DNA of 64,000 nt from Certhia americana (Eukaryota; Chordata; Aves; Passeriformes; Certhiidae). Below, one piece after another: positions 47,023 to 58,048 of this stretch. Every line of letters begins with the position of its first letter. Positions within the stretch are counted from its first letter, which is position 1. The translations under genes were made by a program, and so were the position numbers. The notes below the pieces were generated by a model. That model did not search any database. It was not told where the DNA came from and worked only from the letters and a program-made list of their open reading frames with translations. The stretch spans positions 48,562,509-48,626,508 of the forward strand of contig CM031879.1 of NCBI GenBank assembly GCA_018697195.1. The letters run 5' to 3'.

Positions 47023-47114
47023 CCCCAACAAACCCAAGCAGGAAAATAAGTTAAGCAGGAGGGAAAATACCACTATGATTACAAGCCCTTAAAAATGCTT
47101 TTTTTTTTTTTTTT

Positions 47115-49180
47115 GTGCCTCTTCAGGATACAGGAGACCAAGGTCTTTTAAATTCAATGTAAAGTCCCCTCTAAAACTGAAAATCTAGATTATGGTCCCC
47201 TGGAAGTGACTCTGGGTGTAAATGCCTGGGGATGTGAAAGAATGTGATCGGGATTTGTGTGCCCTAAAATGATTGCTACCCTCATCCCAGCAGGAGGAGG
47301 AGGAGGAAAGACAGGAAAGTGAGAATGGCTGCAATTTCTCCAGACATCTTGCCTGCCGGTGCCCTGGCTGGCTGCTCAGCATGTGCTCAGAGTCGGACAC
47401 ACAACAGCTGGGAAGGGAGCGGCCCCTGCCCTCCTCCCTGATGGCGGTGACCTCACCCATTGGCACCGAGCAGTCTGCAGGGCAGAGCCAGCCACCCATG
47501 CACTGGGACCCTCCTCCTCCTCCTCCCTCTGCCTCCTGCCAGGGGGAAGGAGCAAACCTCAGGGGCTCGGGGCTGTCCTTCCACCTCAAAGAGGCAATCC
47601 CAATGATGGGAAACTTCTATAAGGATGACTGCCATCTTAAGGCCAAACATTTCCCACCCTGTGTTAGCAGGAAACCTTTCACACTACTGCTCTCTGATCT
47701 CGTTTTCTGTTTAATTTCTGGAGAAAGGTCGAGCAAGGCACACGCATCCATGGTATTGGGAGAAGCACATTATGAATCAGTCTCCTCTGGTCAGCATCAC
47801 ATTTCTCTTGTTGCCTCTGGTAGTGCTGTTTGCGCAACACCTTTACAACACAGAAAGCACCAGATATTCCAAGTTGCCTTTGTGTCCAAGGAGCTGCTCA
47901 GAGGGCAGGGGAGTAACGTTTATGTGGAACTGGGGAAATAGTAGCTCAAGCTACATTCCCAATGGAGGCTGTGTATCCCATCCTGCCAGCAGACCTGGAA
48001 AAGACTGTCTAGGGGAAAGCTCGTAATTCTTAGTGGCAGCTTCCCAAACACAGCAGTTCTTATTGGGAACTTGCCTCTCTCTCTGGAAAAGACTGCAGAT
48101 AGCCTAGGGAAGATGGGCATTCTGACCTTATTGCTGCACACCAAACCACTTTTCCTTTTTCTCTGTGTTGCAGTAGCACAGACTGATTCTGAAGTCAAGA
48201 TCATCTCCTGGTGCTTTCCCCAAAGATCTCTCAAGCTCAGACAGACCAGGAAAACTCAGTGTGGGAGTGTGATCAGAAGTGAAGAAAGGCTGAGAATGGC
48301 CTCAGTGCCTGCAGCAGGTCACAGGCAGGGAGCATGTACAGGTACTACCCTGACTGACCAGGCAAGCAGGGAACTGAGGAACCCATGGCAGCACAGAGCT
48401 ATTGCACGTACGATGGAAAATGTTTAAACTGCTGTAGTTGGGGCCCACAGGAAACTTTTGGGAAGCGTGTGCTGGGTCTAAGACAGGAACCAAGAGAGTC
48501 AGTGTTTAAAATATGCGCTGACAATGAATTGCTTCATTACTTAGAGAAAAATTGAGAAGGGGGGAAGGGGTAAAGCTCAGCCACATCGGAAACAGGCAAA
48601 TAATTGTCTGAGGGATACACCAGGTCTCCTGATTGCTGGTCTAAGACTTTGCTGCTGCTTAGCCCATAGTGTCTTGCTCATCATCATCTCCTTCCAGGAG
48701 ACATCAAGGATGTATGGATCTCACACACTGGAAAAGAAGCAAACAGAAACATAAGGCTGCTTGCCATTTTTGCTGAGTGTCTTATTTTGCCCTGATCTAC
48801 TGTTTTGCATTCTACTCCAACACCTTACCCTGCTCATACATCCAAAATGGAAGAATGAAAGTGATATCCTTCAAACCAAGGAAACTTTTGGCCCGGGAGG
48901 TGCTGAAGAAAGATGCACAGTTGGATGGACCACAGCCCCTCTCCTGTAGCACTTTGTAAAGCAATTGAACAGTCCCAGGCAGGAGGCTTTCTGTAAAGGC
49001 CAAGGCAAGGAGTCATGCAGGACAGAGCACCTGGAGAAACTGGACCTCATGACCTAGACTTGCACATCCATGTGCAGAGACATGGGAAACACTGCCTTTC
49101 TGGAGCTGGAGTGGGGAGGGGAGCTCTGGAAGCTGCAGGCAGGAAGAGCCTGACTTGGGAAGAGCAAGGCAGGTAACAAT
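47115..49180. other. intergenic, more GC-rich; 222-codon frame without recognisable protein
   Basis: Composition becomes clearly richer in G and C than the MYH9 introns. A plus-strand frame at 47273-47941 runs 222 codons, with Glu-rich and Pro-rich low-complexity patches caused by (AGG)n and (CTC)n tracts. I recognise no domain, and a flanking exon structure is not evident. I regard it as non-coding. Confidence 0.5.
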
Positions 49181-49187
49181 CATACAG

Positions 49188-49232
49188 CTATTTATGGCTC
49201 TTTTTTCTTGGGACAACTGCAGCCTTATAAGG
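49188..49232. promoter_or_regulatory. paired CArG-type sites (candidate SRF-responsive element)
   Basis: CTATTTATGG at 49188-49197 differs by one base from the CArG consensus. CCTTATAAGG at 49223-49232 is a perfect, palindromic CArG box. They are 35 bp apart centre to centre, with an E-box CAACTG at 49214-49219 between them. Known: SRF with MRTF cofactors drives actomyosin and smooth-muscle genes through paired CArG boxes. The cluster is about 11 kb upstream of the MYH9 promoter. Inference: it may be a distal MYH9 enhancer. Alternatively the TATAAG could be a cryptic promoter, or the pairing could be chance. Confidence 0.35.
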
Positions 49233-51097
49233 GCAAGAGCGCTCCAGTCGGGGCTGAGCTGCGGAGGTGGAGCCTCCAGGGGCACTCCTGATGTTTGCTC
49301 CCAGGCTATCTGCCTGCCCAAGCCGCTGACCTGCTTCCCGGGAAAAACCCTGGGAACCCTTGCTGAATCCAGCTGTTCAAATTTCAAACCACAAAACGCC
49401 TCGGCTCCCCACCCCTTGTCCCCATACATGCTCCTAGCTGGAGCTGTGGTGAAGCAGAGGCGTCTGCTTTTGTAATGCTGTATGTATCAGGGAACACTGG
49501 GTTGGAGAGTGCCCCAAAAGCTGATGTGGGAAACATATTCTCATCTGGTTGTGACAGGAATGAGAACCGGAAGAAAAAAAGAAAAAAAGAAAAAACAAAC
49601 AACCCTCCCCATGGCCCCCCCAGCGTTTCTTGTCGGAGTGTGTGAAAGGCTGCAGCTGGAAAATCTGGTGCACAAACTCAATTGCAGATCCTTTTGCCAA
49701 TGGATGTGCTTCAGAGCCCCCCAGTAACTCTGGCTGAGCTTCCAGTGTATGTGTTGAGTTCTTACACATTTCATCCCTGTCCAATCCACCCAGCTGAACT
49801 ATGCTGGAAACAGTTTGCAAATAAAACTGAACATAAACATGCTAAAAATGTCACTGTCATCAGATAAGGTTGCACATGAAATTCCTGACACGAGTTCATT
49901 AAACCAAGGACATGAAAAGTTAAGCCACATGCATATGTTGCCTGGGATGGGGAGGAGGGTATGGTGAGTGGGGATTCAGGCTGTAACTTTATTTTTTTAG
50001 CCTTCTACCAGCCCATAGCCATCACTCTAGTGTGACTCAACAGGAGTTTCCCCAACAGGAGGGGAAAAAAGTAAAAAAAAGTTACAGCACCCAACTCCCC
50101 CTGTTAATACTGGTGTGATTTGAGAAGGAGCAGGAGGTAAGGGTTAGCCATGCCACTTGGAAGCTGTGGAAGGCTGGTTTTCCAGAGGACAAAGCCAGGC
50201 CTCAGCAGCCTTCCCCAAAATCAGTCATATTTAGCACTGCAGGAGGCAGTGGTATACAGTGGTATACAGAGGTATTATGAGAGGAAACAGGCACTAAGAG
50301 CTTCCTCTATGATACACATCTCGTAATTGGGGCTGTATTTGGCTTGCTCCTACATGGACTTGTCAGTTCTCAGACACCCCAGATTGCAGAAGTGCCAGAT
50401 GTAATGACCTTCCCTACCAACTACTGTTATAAACCTCACACCACATATTTTAAGAGAGGGGAAGGAGCTGTAAGAGTGGTCTACAGATGGGAGTGATTTC
50501 AGGAGAAGTTCTCTCCTAAGCCTACCACTCAGACACCCTTTATCTGCTTCCTCTTTCTGAAGAAAGTGAAGCTGTGCATACTTTGCCCTGGGATGAGCAA
50601 CATTAACCTGCAAAGGTGGAACATCATGTTTTCCTCAGCTTCTCAAGGGTCAGGGTTGGGGTTTGATGATTGTGTGAAGCCAACCCAAGTCTGAGCAGTC
50701 CCTGAAGGAGGGTTGTTCCCCTCCCTCCTCTGATCTTCACACTCCCACTGCCAGCCTCTCTCTGATGACAGCCAGCTGATTCAGCTGGAAACAACCCTGA
50801 ACCAAAAGAAAGACAGATGTTTGAAGTTTGGTAATTTCCTTGGTACATTTGACTACTTGCCTGCTACAGAGGCACTGAAAATGCAGTCATGAGCAGCCAG
50901 ACCCACAAGCTGCTCAGAAACTACAAAGGAATTGAAGTTCAGTAGAGGCCAGAAAGCATCCTTTTCAGGGGTATTGTGAATGAATTGAATTCAATTGTGT
51001 GGCTGGTCACAGGTGTTCTTATATCATCTCACATGCAAGTGGTTGCAATCAGTATCTGAATTAAAGAATGTCAACTATCAAATATGTACCATTACAA
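49233..51097. other. intergenic, nothing firm recognised
   Basis: No gene recognised. It includes an A-rich patch at 49574-49597 and a small tandem duplication near 50250-50272 (GTGGTATACA repeated twice). The open frames here have no recognisable family. Confidence 0.55.
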
Positions 51098-51540
51098 GAA
51101 TCACAGCATCATTATCATAAGAGGTAGTTTTGGAGGCCTCCAGGTCAACCAACCATCTGCTTGGAGCAGGACCAGCCTTAAAGTTAGATCAGGGTGCTTA
51201 GGGCCATGTCCAACTGGGATTTGAAAAACTCAGAGGATGACAAATCCACCATCTTTTCCCTCATGTCCTTACACTGAACACATCTGGCAATGTGGCTTTA
51301 CCTTCCACACAACCCCCATTTGGGTAGTAGAAGTCAGTGGTTACATAGAGTCCCCCTCATGACTTTTCTTGCCCCTTTGCAAACCAGCCCAGCTCCCTCA
51401 GACCCTGCCTGTGTGTCAGATGGTCGAGTTCTCTTGGGCAGCTTCACACTCTGTCCTGGAGTTGCTCCAGTTTGTCAGTGTCCCTCTTGCAAATGTGAAG
51501 GACCATCCTGAAGCAGCCTGAGAAGGGAGAGCAGGTGTCT
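51098..51540 (-). mobile_element. old CR1 LINE fragment
   Basis: The plus strand reads as a degraded antisense CR1: TTTTGGAGGCCTCCAGGTCA, GCTTGGAGCAGGACCAGCCT, CCATGTCCAACTGGGATTTG, CAGCCCAGCTCCCTCAGACC and GTTGCTCCAGTTTGTCAGTG. Order and spacing follow the CR1 3' region, but divergence is far greater than in the copies at 31.4, 38.8 and 40.1 kb. The element is on the minus strand, lacks coding capacity and is likely an ancient insertion. Confidence 0.82.
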
Positions 51541-54500
51541 CTGCCTGCTTGAGAAGCTCGAGTCTGTGAGCATGAGTGTTGGGGTAGGCATGTACAGCAC
51601 CAGCAGTGTGTGTACACAGTGTCACGGGGCAGCTGTGCATCCACCTCTCGGGTAAATATTGACTCAGAAGTTTAGGTCATAAAAATGGGTACAAATTCAC
51701 TCAAGGCCCTGGAGCTGTGGTGGTTTCTGTAAGCAGAGCTTTACTGTAGGTATGCTGTGTGAATGCCATCCACGCTGAGTCCCAGGGACATCTGAGCATG
51801 GTCCTCCTGCAGCAGCTCTGCACCGTAGCAGACACAGATTCTCCTTCCCTTTATTGTTGGAGAAGATGTTTACAGTCAGGTTTAAATCTGGTCAGGTAGC
51901 TTCTTGATTACTCACTTCTCAGCTATCACTCTGCTTCAGTAACCCAGAAGTTCAGGGAGACAGGGTGTACTAGGCAGTAGCCAGGTCTGGAAGAGAACAG
52001 AAATAATTTTCTGCTCTGGTGATGTTGCCAGAGGGCAAACACATCACTGTTGTGATGTCACGAACATGAGGCACAGCCTTCAGAGCCTTTAAATGAACAC
52101 CCATTACTCAGGGGACCAACAGGTGTTTTCAGAGGAGTCAAGTAAAAAGGGACACCTGAAAGCTTTTACCTGCTTGCTGTCTTGGGGATATGGTAGGCAA
52201 AATGGAACTGTGAATCAGCAGGGCCTTTTGAAATATGGGATTTAATGGCTTAATGAGCAATCCCTCTGGTGTCTTCGTAAGTCTTGGTACTGTGGTGTTG
52301 GTGGACTGTGCAGGGTAGAGCCAAGGCTGGGCCAGTGACTGCCCCAAGCTACAGAGGCAGCAGCAGAAGAAGAAAGCCCTGAGGTGCTGGTTTCCAGCTG
52401 GCCACATCCACTCCTCGTTTTTACTGCAGGAACTACATCAAGCCTCTGTCATAAGGAGCTTTGGTGCTGCAGCCCAGGGTGCTTAGATGCCTGCCATAGA
52501 AGGAAAAGGTGTGTTGGGTAAAGACCTCCTTGGTGTTAATCTCCAGGCTGGAGCTGTAGTCTTACAAAGAAGAGGAAGCAAAGCAATTTGGTTTGCTCCT
52601 GGGAATTGAGATGTAAATCTGGGTTAACATAGGGTGAGGTGCTCAAAGGTCTTACCCACATCGGAGTCAGGCAGTTTGTTCACAGCTATAGAAAATTATT
52701 ACTGAAATGCAATAAACCAAGGTTTTACTACAAGTCAAGAGCAAGAATCACCAGCTGTTTATGTCACCCAGGTCCCTTTATTCTGAAACAATTTAAGGAC
52801 TGCTGTGGTGGCATGAGGAAAAGATATTTAGGTCAGGTTTGAATGGCTGAATTTGTTCCAGGGATCAATATCTCCCTTTTGAGACCCTTTTGTAAATCCC
52901 AAAAACAAGGCAGAGGTGAAATACAAACTCAGCTGATCTTCCCTATCAGCTCCACATCTGGATCTACAGGACCCAGCTGGGTCCCCTAGGTTGTGCTGGG
53001 ACAAGAAGCTCTGTCTGCACCAACGCCCTTGCTGGATGTAGGTTAGAAGGCCCAAAATACATGCGCAGCCACCATGAGCCGTAGGACCTTGTTCTCTGCC
53101 CAGGGCAGGGTGGCCAGTCCCGCTCAGCTTGGCAGCCTGGAGAACTTCACCAAGGCTTATCTGGTTCTGTGCCCTCCTCTCTCCCCAGACATACCCCCAA
53201 GGCCAGGTTTTCCTGTTTCACCCCAAAGGCTTATTTTTCTTATTTTAAAACAAACAGAGTTGAGCCTGTTTTGATTTCTAGAAGAAGGTTGGAGGGAGGT
53301 CAGAGCTGACATCTGGGCTGGAGATAACATTCCCGTCTAATTAGCAAGCCCTGGATAATGAGGGCCTTCCTGTCCCATCCCCCTACCCTGATGTGAGAAA
53401 GGACAGCCAGCACAGGCTGGTGCAGAAGTGGGGCAAGAGAACACCCTGTAGGGCAGTGCTTCATCTTCTAGTGTCCCCAGCCCAAGCTTGTGGGCTGCTG
53501 ATAGGTGCCCGTGGGTGAAGGCTGGAGCTGCTCCTCCTTCATCTTCATGGGAACACCATCTGCAGGTGCTCAATTTCTACAGACTCTTTCCGAGGCAATG
53601 TCCATAGCATTCCAAAGTGCCAACGGTGCTGCCATTCACCCTCTCTGCAAAGCAGGGTTTATGGATTTAGACAGCCTGGGTGCTCCCTGTGCTGCTGTGT
53701 GTGCGGCAAGAGAAGACACCAGGAGACACAATATTGGTGGGAGACAGATGGGATTAGGACAGTGAGTTTCCCAAAACATGGCTGGGCTATCTGCTGCTCT
53801 CCCCTCAGCACAGGGAGCTGTACATTGGCAGTTCCGTCCCTGCTCTCGGGAACTGGGTCATTTATCAGGGCAGTGCAGCCCGCCGGGCTGACACGATGCA
53901 GCTGTTCGTGCACAGCAGTCCCGCGAAGAGGAAGCGGCCACAGCCAGAGCCAGCTTTGGCTGGGATGTTGGGCTGGGGGGGCAAAGGGGAAGAAGTGCTT
54001 GGGAGACCCAGTTTGTGAGGCTCCTGCAATTTATAGACAAAGCCCCCTGCAGCAGGACAGGGAGATGCTGGAATAAGGCCTGACTCAGCTGGTACAGAGG
54101 CTCCCTGGCTGAATCATCCGAGCGCTGTGCCTTCCCTGCAGCTCCCCCACTGTGGGCTGCCGGCGCTTTTGCAAAACCTGGGAGATTACAGGCACAGGCA
54201 AGCGCGGCAGGGGCTGAACTGCAGCCCGGCACTCTCCAGGTGAGATTACGACAGCGGGTGCATCCAGTCCATGGAAAACCCCGGCTGACACCCCTTAGCA
54301 GAGCCGGTGATAAACCAGCCTCCTTGCCTCGTCAGCTCCATGGCAGAGGGATTTGCTGCCAGCAGCCTCAGATTCCGCCCTCAACGGAAATGCCACAGCC
54401 TGCTGATTCCTTGGAGGGGACGTGACCATCATTCCTGGCCTCAGTATAAAACCCCAGGGAGGGAAGGAAAAAGGAGGCAGGGAAATAGGGCTTGGGATGT

Positions 54501-57465
54501 AACAGTGGCAGAATTTAGCCATCATGACCCCAGCTGCAAGCTGGAGAAACGAGGCTGGGAACAGTGCCCTTGGGTCAGTCATGTGCTGCTGGCCACCAAG
54601 GGCTGGACACAATGTCACAGGGAGGCACAGCATTGTGGGGGAGCAGCAGAACAGGGAGATGACAGCTGCCTAAGGAGTTTGCTTGCAGACATGGCCACAT
54701 GCTGCCAGTTTCTGTGCCACAGGCTCCAGTGAGACCAGCAGTGATGGATCCCTCGTGTTCCTGCATACTTTCATCTCAAGGATGCTGCCAGCTTCTGCCT
54801 TTGCGTGCAATGCCAGACAGATTAAGAAAACCCCAAACGTGCTTCCTCGTGAGAGTTGCCAAAAAACGGAGAACAGAACCTGATCCCAAGACCAGGGAAA
54901 GGGGAGCGAGAACTAAACAGGGTCCAGACAGGTACAAGGGAATTGGAGTGCAGGGCAATCACACAGCTTAGCATGAGAAATGCAGTGGTAGGTGTGACAG
55001 CAGCAACCTTTAATCTTGCCTGAGCTCTATGAAAAGTTTCCATGTTCCTGCCAGCATTTTAGGATGAAGCCCATGGGACCTGGCCTGGCTGGGAAGGGGA
55101 AGCTGGATCTCCGCAGGTAGCAAGCTAAGCTGAAATAGCTAGGCTGAAGGACCAACCCCTTGAGAGCAGACCTGGCAAGCAAGAAGGAAGAATGCAGGAG
55201 TTTTGTCTTGTAGCTTCCTGCCAAAACCTGGCACAGCTGTAAATATGAGTGCTGAACAATGTCTCCTGTCCCAGCAGCTGCTAAAGCTGTCACCTGGGAA
55301 GCTTCCTAAAATCAGCCAGTGGCAGGACAAAAAGGAGCTCCCACATACTTTCCTGCAATTTGTCATATGTCTGATCTCTGTTCTGCTCAGTGCCTGTCAT
55401 CCTCCCTTCCCCCAGAGTCATCTCATGTTCCAACAGCAGGATGTGATTATGAAGACCAACCTCTGGTGCGGAGCAGGGTCATTCTTCAGCCTTGCTTCTC
55501 CAAGCAGCAAGAAGTGCTTCTCTTTAGGACTTCTGAGTAACCCCATAGCCTCTCCTCAGCAAGTATTTCCCTTGGGCTGGTTCTGCAGGCACTGGGTGGA
55601 ATTCCCTGGTTCCTCAGAGATCTACAACCCTCTGCAGATTCTCTCTGCCTGCCACGTGTTGAAGCTCTGGAGCTTAAGGTGACTGGAGTTGGCAGGACAC
55701 TGCCACTGGCTTCTTTTTCAGACTACTGCACCTTTCCAAGGCGTTAATCTCTAGGTCTGAACAGTGCCATGCCGGATCTCTCCTCACGGGTAAGTATTTT
55801 TAGAAAGTTTGAGCTCAGACTATGCAGTCACTTCTGAGCTATGCCAGGACAAAAAGAAAACAACCACTTCTGCCTGAACAATACTAGCACAGAAAAAAAG
55901 CCACTGTAAATGAGGTTTTTTGGCATCACGCAAAACTAGCCAAGCTTTGAAAGATGAAACTCGCAGTCAAAAAAAAAAGTTCCTAGTGAACAAGTGAATA
56001 GAAAGGGCTTTGACAGTTTACTTAAAAAGCCGGATTAAAGCAAAACGATGTTACATAAATACCAGCAGGCATGCTGGAGCCTGCATCACTCCATCTCCAT
56101 CCCGGCTGCTGCGACAGCCAGACCCAGGGCTGGGTTTGTTCCCTGCTGCTGCCTGTGCCCTGGCCCTGAGGGTAAAGCCACCTGCAGGGAAAGGAGCCCT
56201 GTGGTCCCTGCGCCCGCAGCTACGGGTGCTTTGGGGAAGTGTTATTGCCTCATGATGGAGCAAGACGGCAACCCCAGGGGATGCAGCTCCTCTCCTTCCT
56301 GAGGCCATGAAGCTCCATGTGCTCTGCCGGGACAGGCACTCTCTCACTAACAGCTGCATGGGACTGGCATGGAGGAGCTGCGGTCACGGGGGTGACAAGA
56401 GGTCACCTTCTCTGGAAAACACCGAAATCTCTGGTGCATGTTATACCCCCTGGATGACTTGAAGTAAGTATTTCTCAGGACTCTTCACTGCAAAAATTTC
56501 CTGTTTTTCAGGAAATTGCTCAATCACTTATCCTCTTGTAAGAGAGATGGAGCCAGGGTGCCTTTAGCAGCAGAGCGAAGAGAAGTGTGTTGAGGCTGAG
56601 AAGGGAGCTCAGCCTTGCCTTGGGTAGGAGAGCCAGCAGGCTGGCTCCTGTCCTTTTCTGTCAACAGCTGCAGCTGCTGGGGACATCTGTGAAACTCATC
56701 ACAGAAACTCCTGGCACTCTTCACAACAGAGAACAAAAGTATGGGAGTAGATAAACACATATAGATACGTACACACCTGCGGGGACCTTCTTTCACAGGC
56801 CTTATTTCATGCAGGCCATGGAGAAAACCCATCCATTTTAGTGCATTTTTATTGTGACTTTTGGATCATGAGAGCCTAGAAGTCAATGTGAGGTGGGAAA
56901 TTTGGTGCTGCCCTGTTGCATGCAGCTTCCAGCTGTCCTCCACCCTCAGGACATGAATGGCTCCAGTGTCCCCCTCTTGCCTCTCCTTGTAGGATGTTTC
57001 CCTGTCTCACTGCCCACCCTTGGGCAAAAGACCCCTTGCCACCAGGAAGGCAGCCACAGGGTTTCTCCTCACTCCATTCCCTCTGGGATGTGGGTGGATC
57101 CATTTTCAATCTCTCCCTGTAGGCTGCTTGTTTTCACCCAATTGGCTCCTCTGGTTTAAGAAATTTGGGATTTCCCCTGCTGCTGCTGCCTCCATCCTTC
57201 CTTGGCTGGTAGAATGCACAGAGAAAAAGCAACCAGGCATGACTCAGCACAGCAGCCCCCTCCAAACCACATCCAACCTGCAGCTATTGCTCTCCTGCGA
57301 GTTCAGTCTTTGGATTTTGCCTGTGAAAGGTTCTATGGAGAAAAGTATTGCTGAAGTTACAGAGCTGCAGAGGCAGAGAAACCACAAAGCTCCCAAGGGC
57401 ACCCTACATCCTTGAAAAGAGCAGCAAGACATGGCAGAACACCACCTCTGTGTGGTGATAGACAG
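51541..57465. other. intergenic, nothing firm recognised
   Basis: About 5.9 kb of moderately GC-rich DNA. Many overlapping open frames on both strands (up to 159 codons at 55203-55682) show no recognisable protein or consistent exon structure. A perfect 9-bp inverted repeat lies at 56495-56517. Confidence 0.55.
56495..56517. repeat. 9-bp inverted repeat (T5 loop)
   Basis: AATTTCCTG, then TTTTT, then CAGGAAATT: exact complementarity with a five-base loop. A short isolated hairpin. Confidence 0.85.
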
Positions 57466-58048
57466 TGTCCTGGTTTTGACTGGGACAGTGAATTTTCTTC
57501 CTAGTAGCAAGTGCAGTGCTGTATGTTGGATTTAGTATGAAAATAATGCTGATAACATACATAACAATACTCTACTTCTTTCTAAGCAGTGCTTACTTTA
57601 AATCAAAGACTTTTCAGTTTCCTATGCTCAGCCAGTGAGGAGCTACACAAGAAGCTGCGAAGAAGCATGACCAGCAGAGGTGATCCAAAATGGCCAAAGG
57701 GATATTCCATGTCATAGGACATCATGCCCAGTATATAAACTGGTAGAGTTACCTGGAAGGAGCCAATCACTGCTCAGGAACAGGCTGGGCATCAATCAGC
57801 CAAATGGTGAGAAATTATATTGTGCATCACTTGTTTCACTTGTGTTTTCTTTCTTTTTTGTAGTTTCCCATTTCATTACTAGCATTACTATGTTATTCTT
57901 ACATTTTACTTTGTTCAAATTATTAAACTGTTCTTGTCTAAGCCTATGGTTTTGCCTTTTTTTCCCCTGATTCTCCTCCCCATCCCACCACAAGAGGTGT
58001 GAGTGAGAAGCTGCCTGGTACTTAGCTGTCAACCGAGGCTAAACCACA
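57466..58048 (+). mobile_element. solo LTR of an endogenous retrovirus
   Basis: A 583-bp element starts TGTCCTGGTTTTGACTGGGA and ends GAGGCTAAACCACA, giving TG...CA termini. It holds a TATA box (57732-57738, TATATAA, within CCCAGTATATAAACTGG) and a polyadenylation signal ATTAAA at 57922-57927, in the right order on the plus strand. I recall closely similar LTRs as common in passerine genomes. No gag, pol or env sequence, primer-binding site or second LTR is nearby, so it is a solo LTR left by recombination. I see no clear target-site duplication, which suggests age. The 96-codon frame at 57680-57970 is a shadow within it. The family name cannot be assigned without a repeat library. Confidence 0.85.

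Noticed and set aside
47273..47941. 222-codon plus-strand open frame
   Set aside because: Its Glu and Pro runs come from (AGG)n and (CTC)n tracts. No recognisable fold or family is visible, and overlapping minus-strand frames are also open. Consistent with chance in a more GC-rich intergenic stretch.
55203..55682. 159-codon plus-strand frame, and other 100-170-codon frames across 48-63 kb
   Set aside because: No domain or family resemblance, no consistent splice structure, and both strands are open in several places. Treated as random frames.
57680..57970. 96-codon plus-strand frame
   Set aside because: It lies wholly inside the solo LTR, across its TATA box and polyadenylation signal, so it is not a protein gene.
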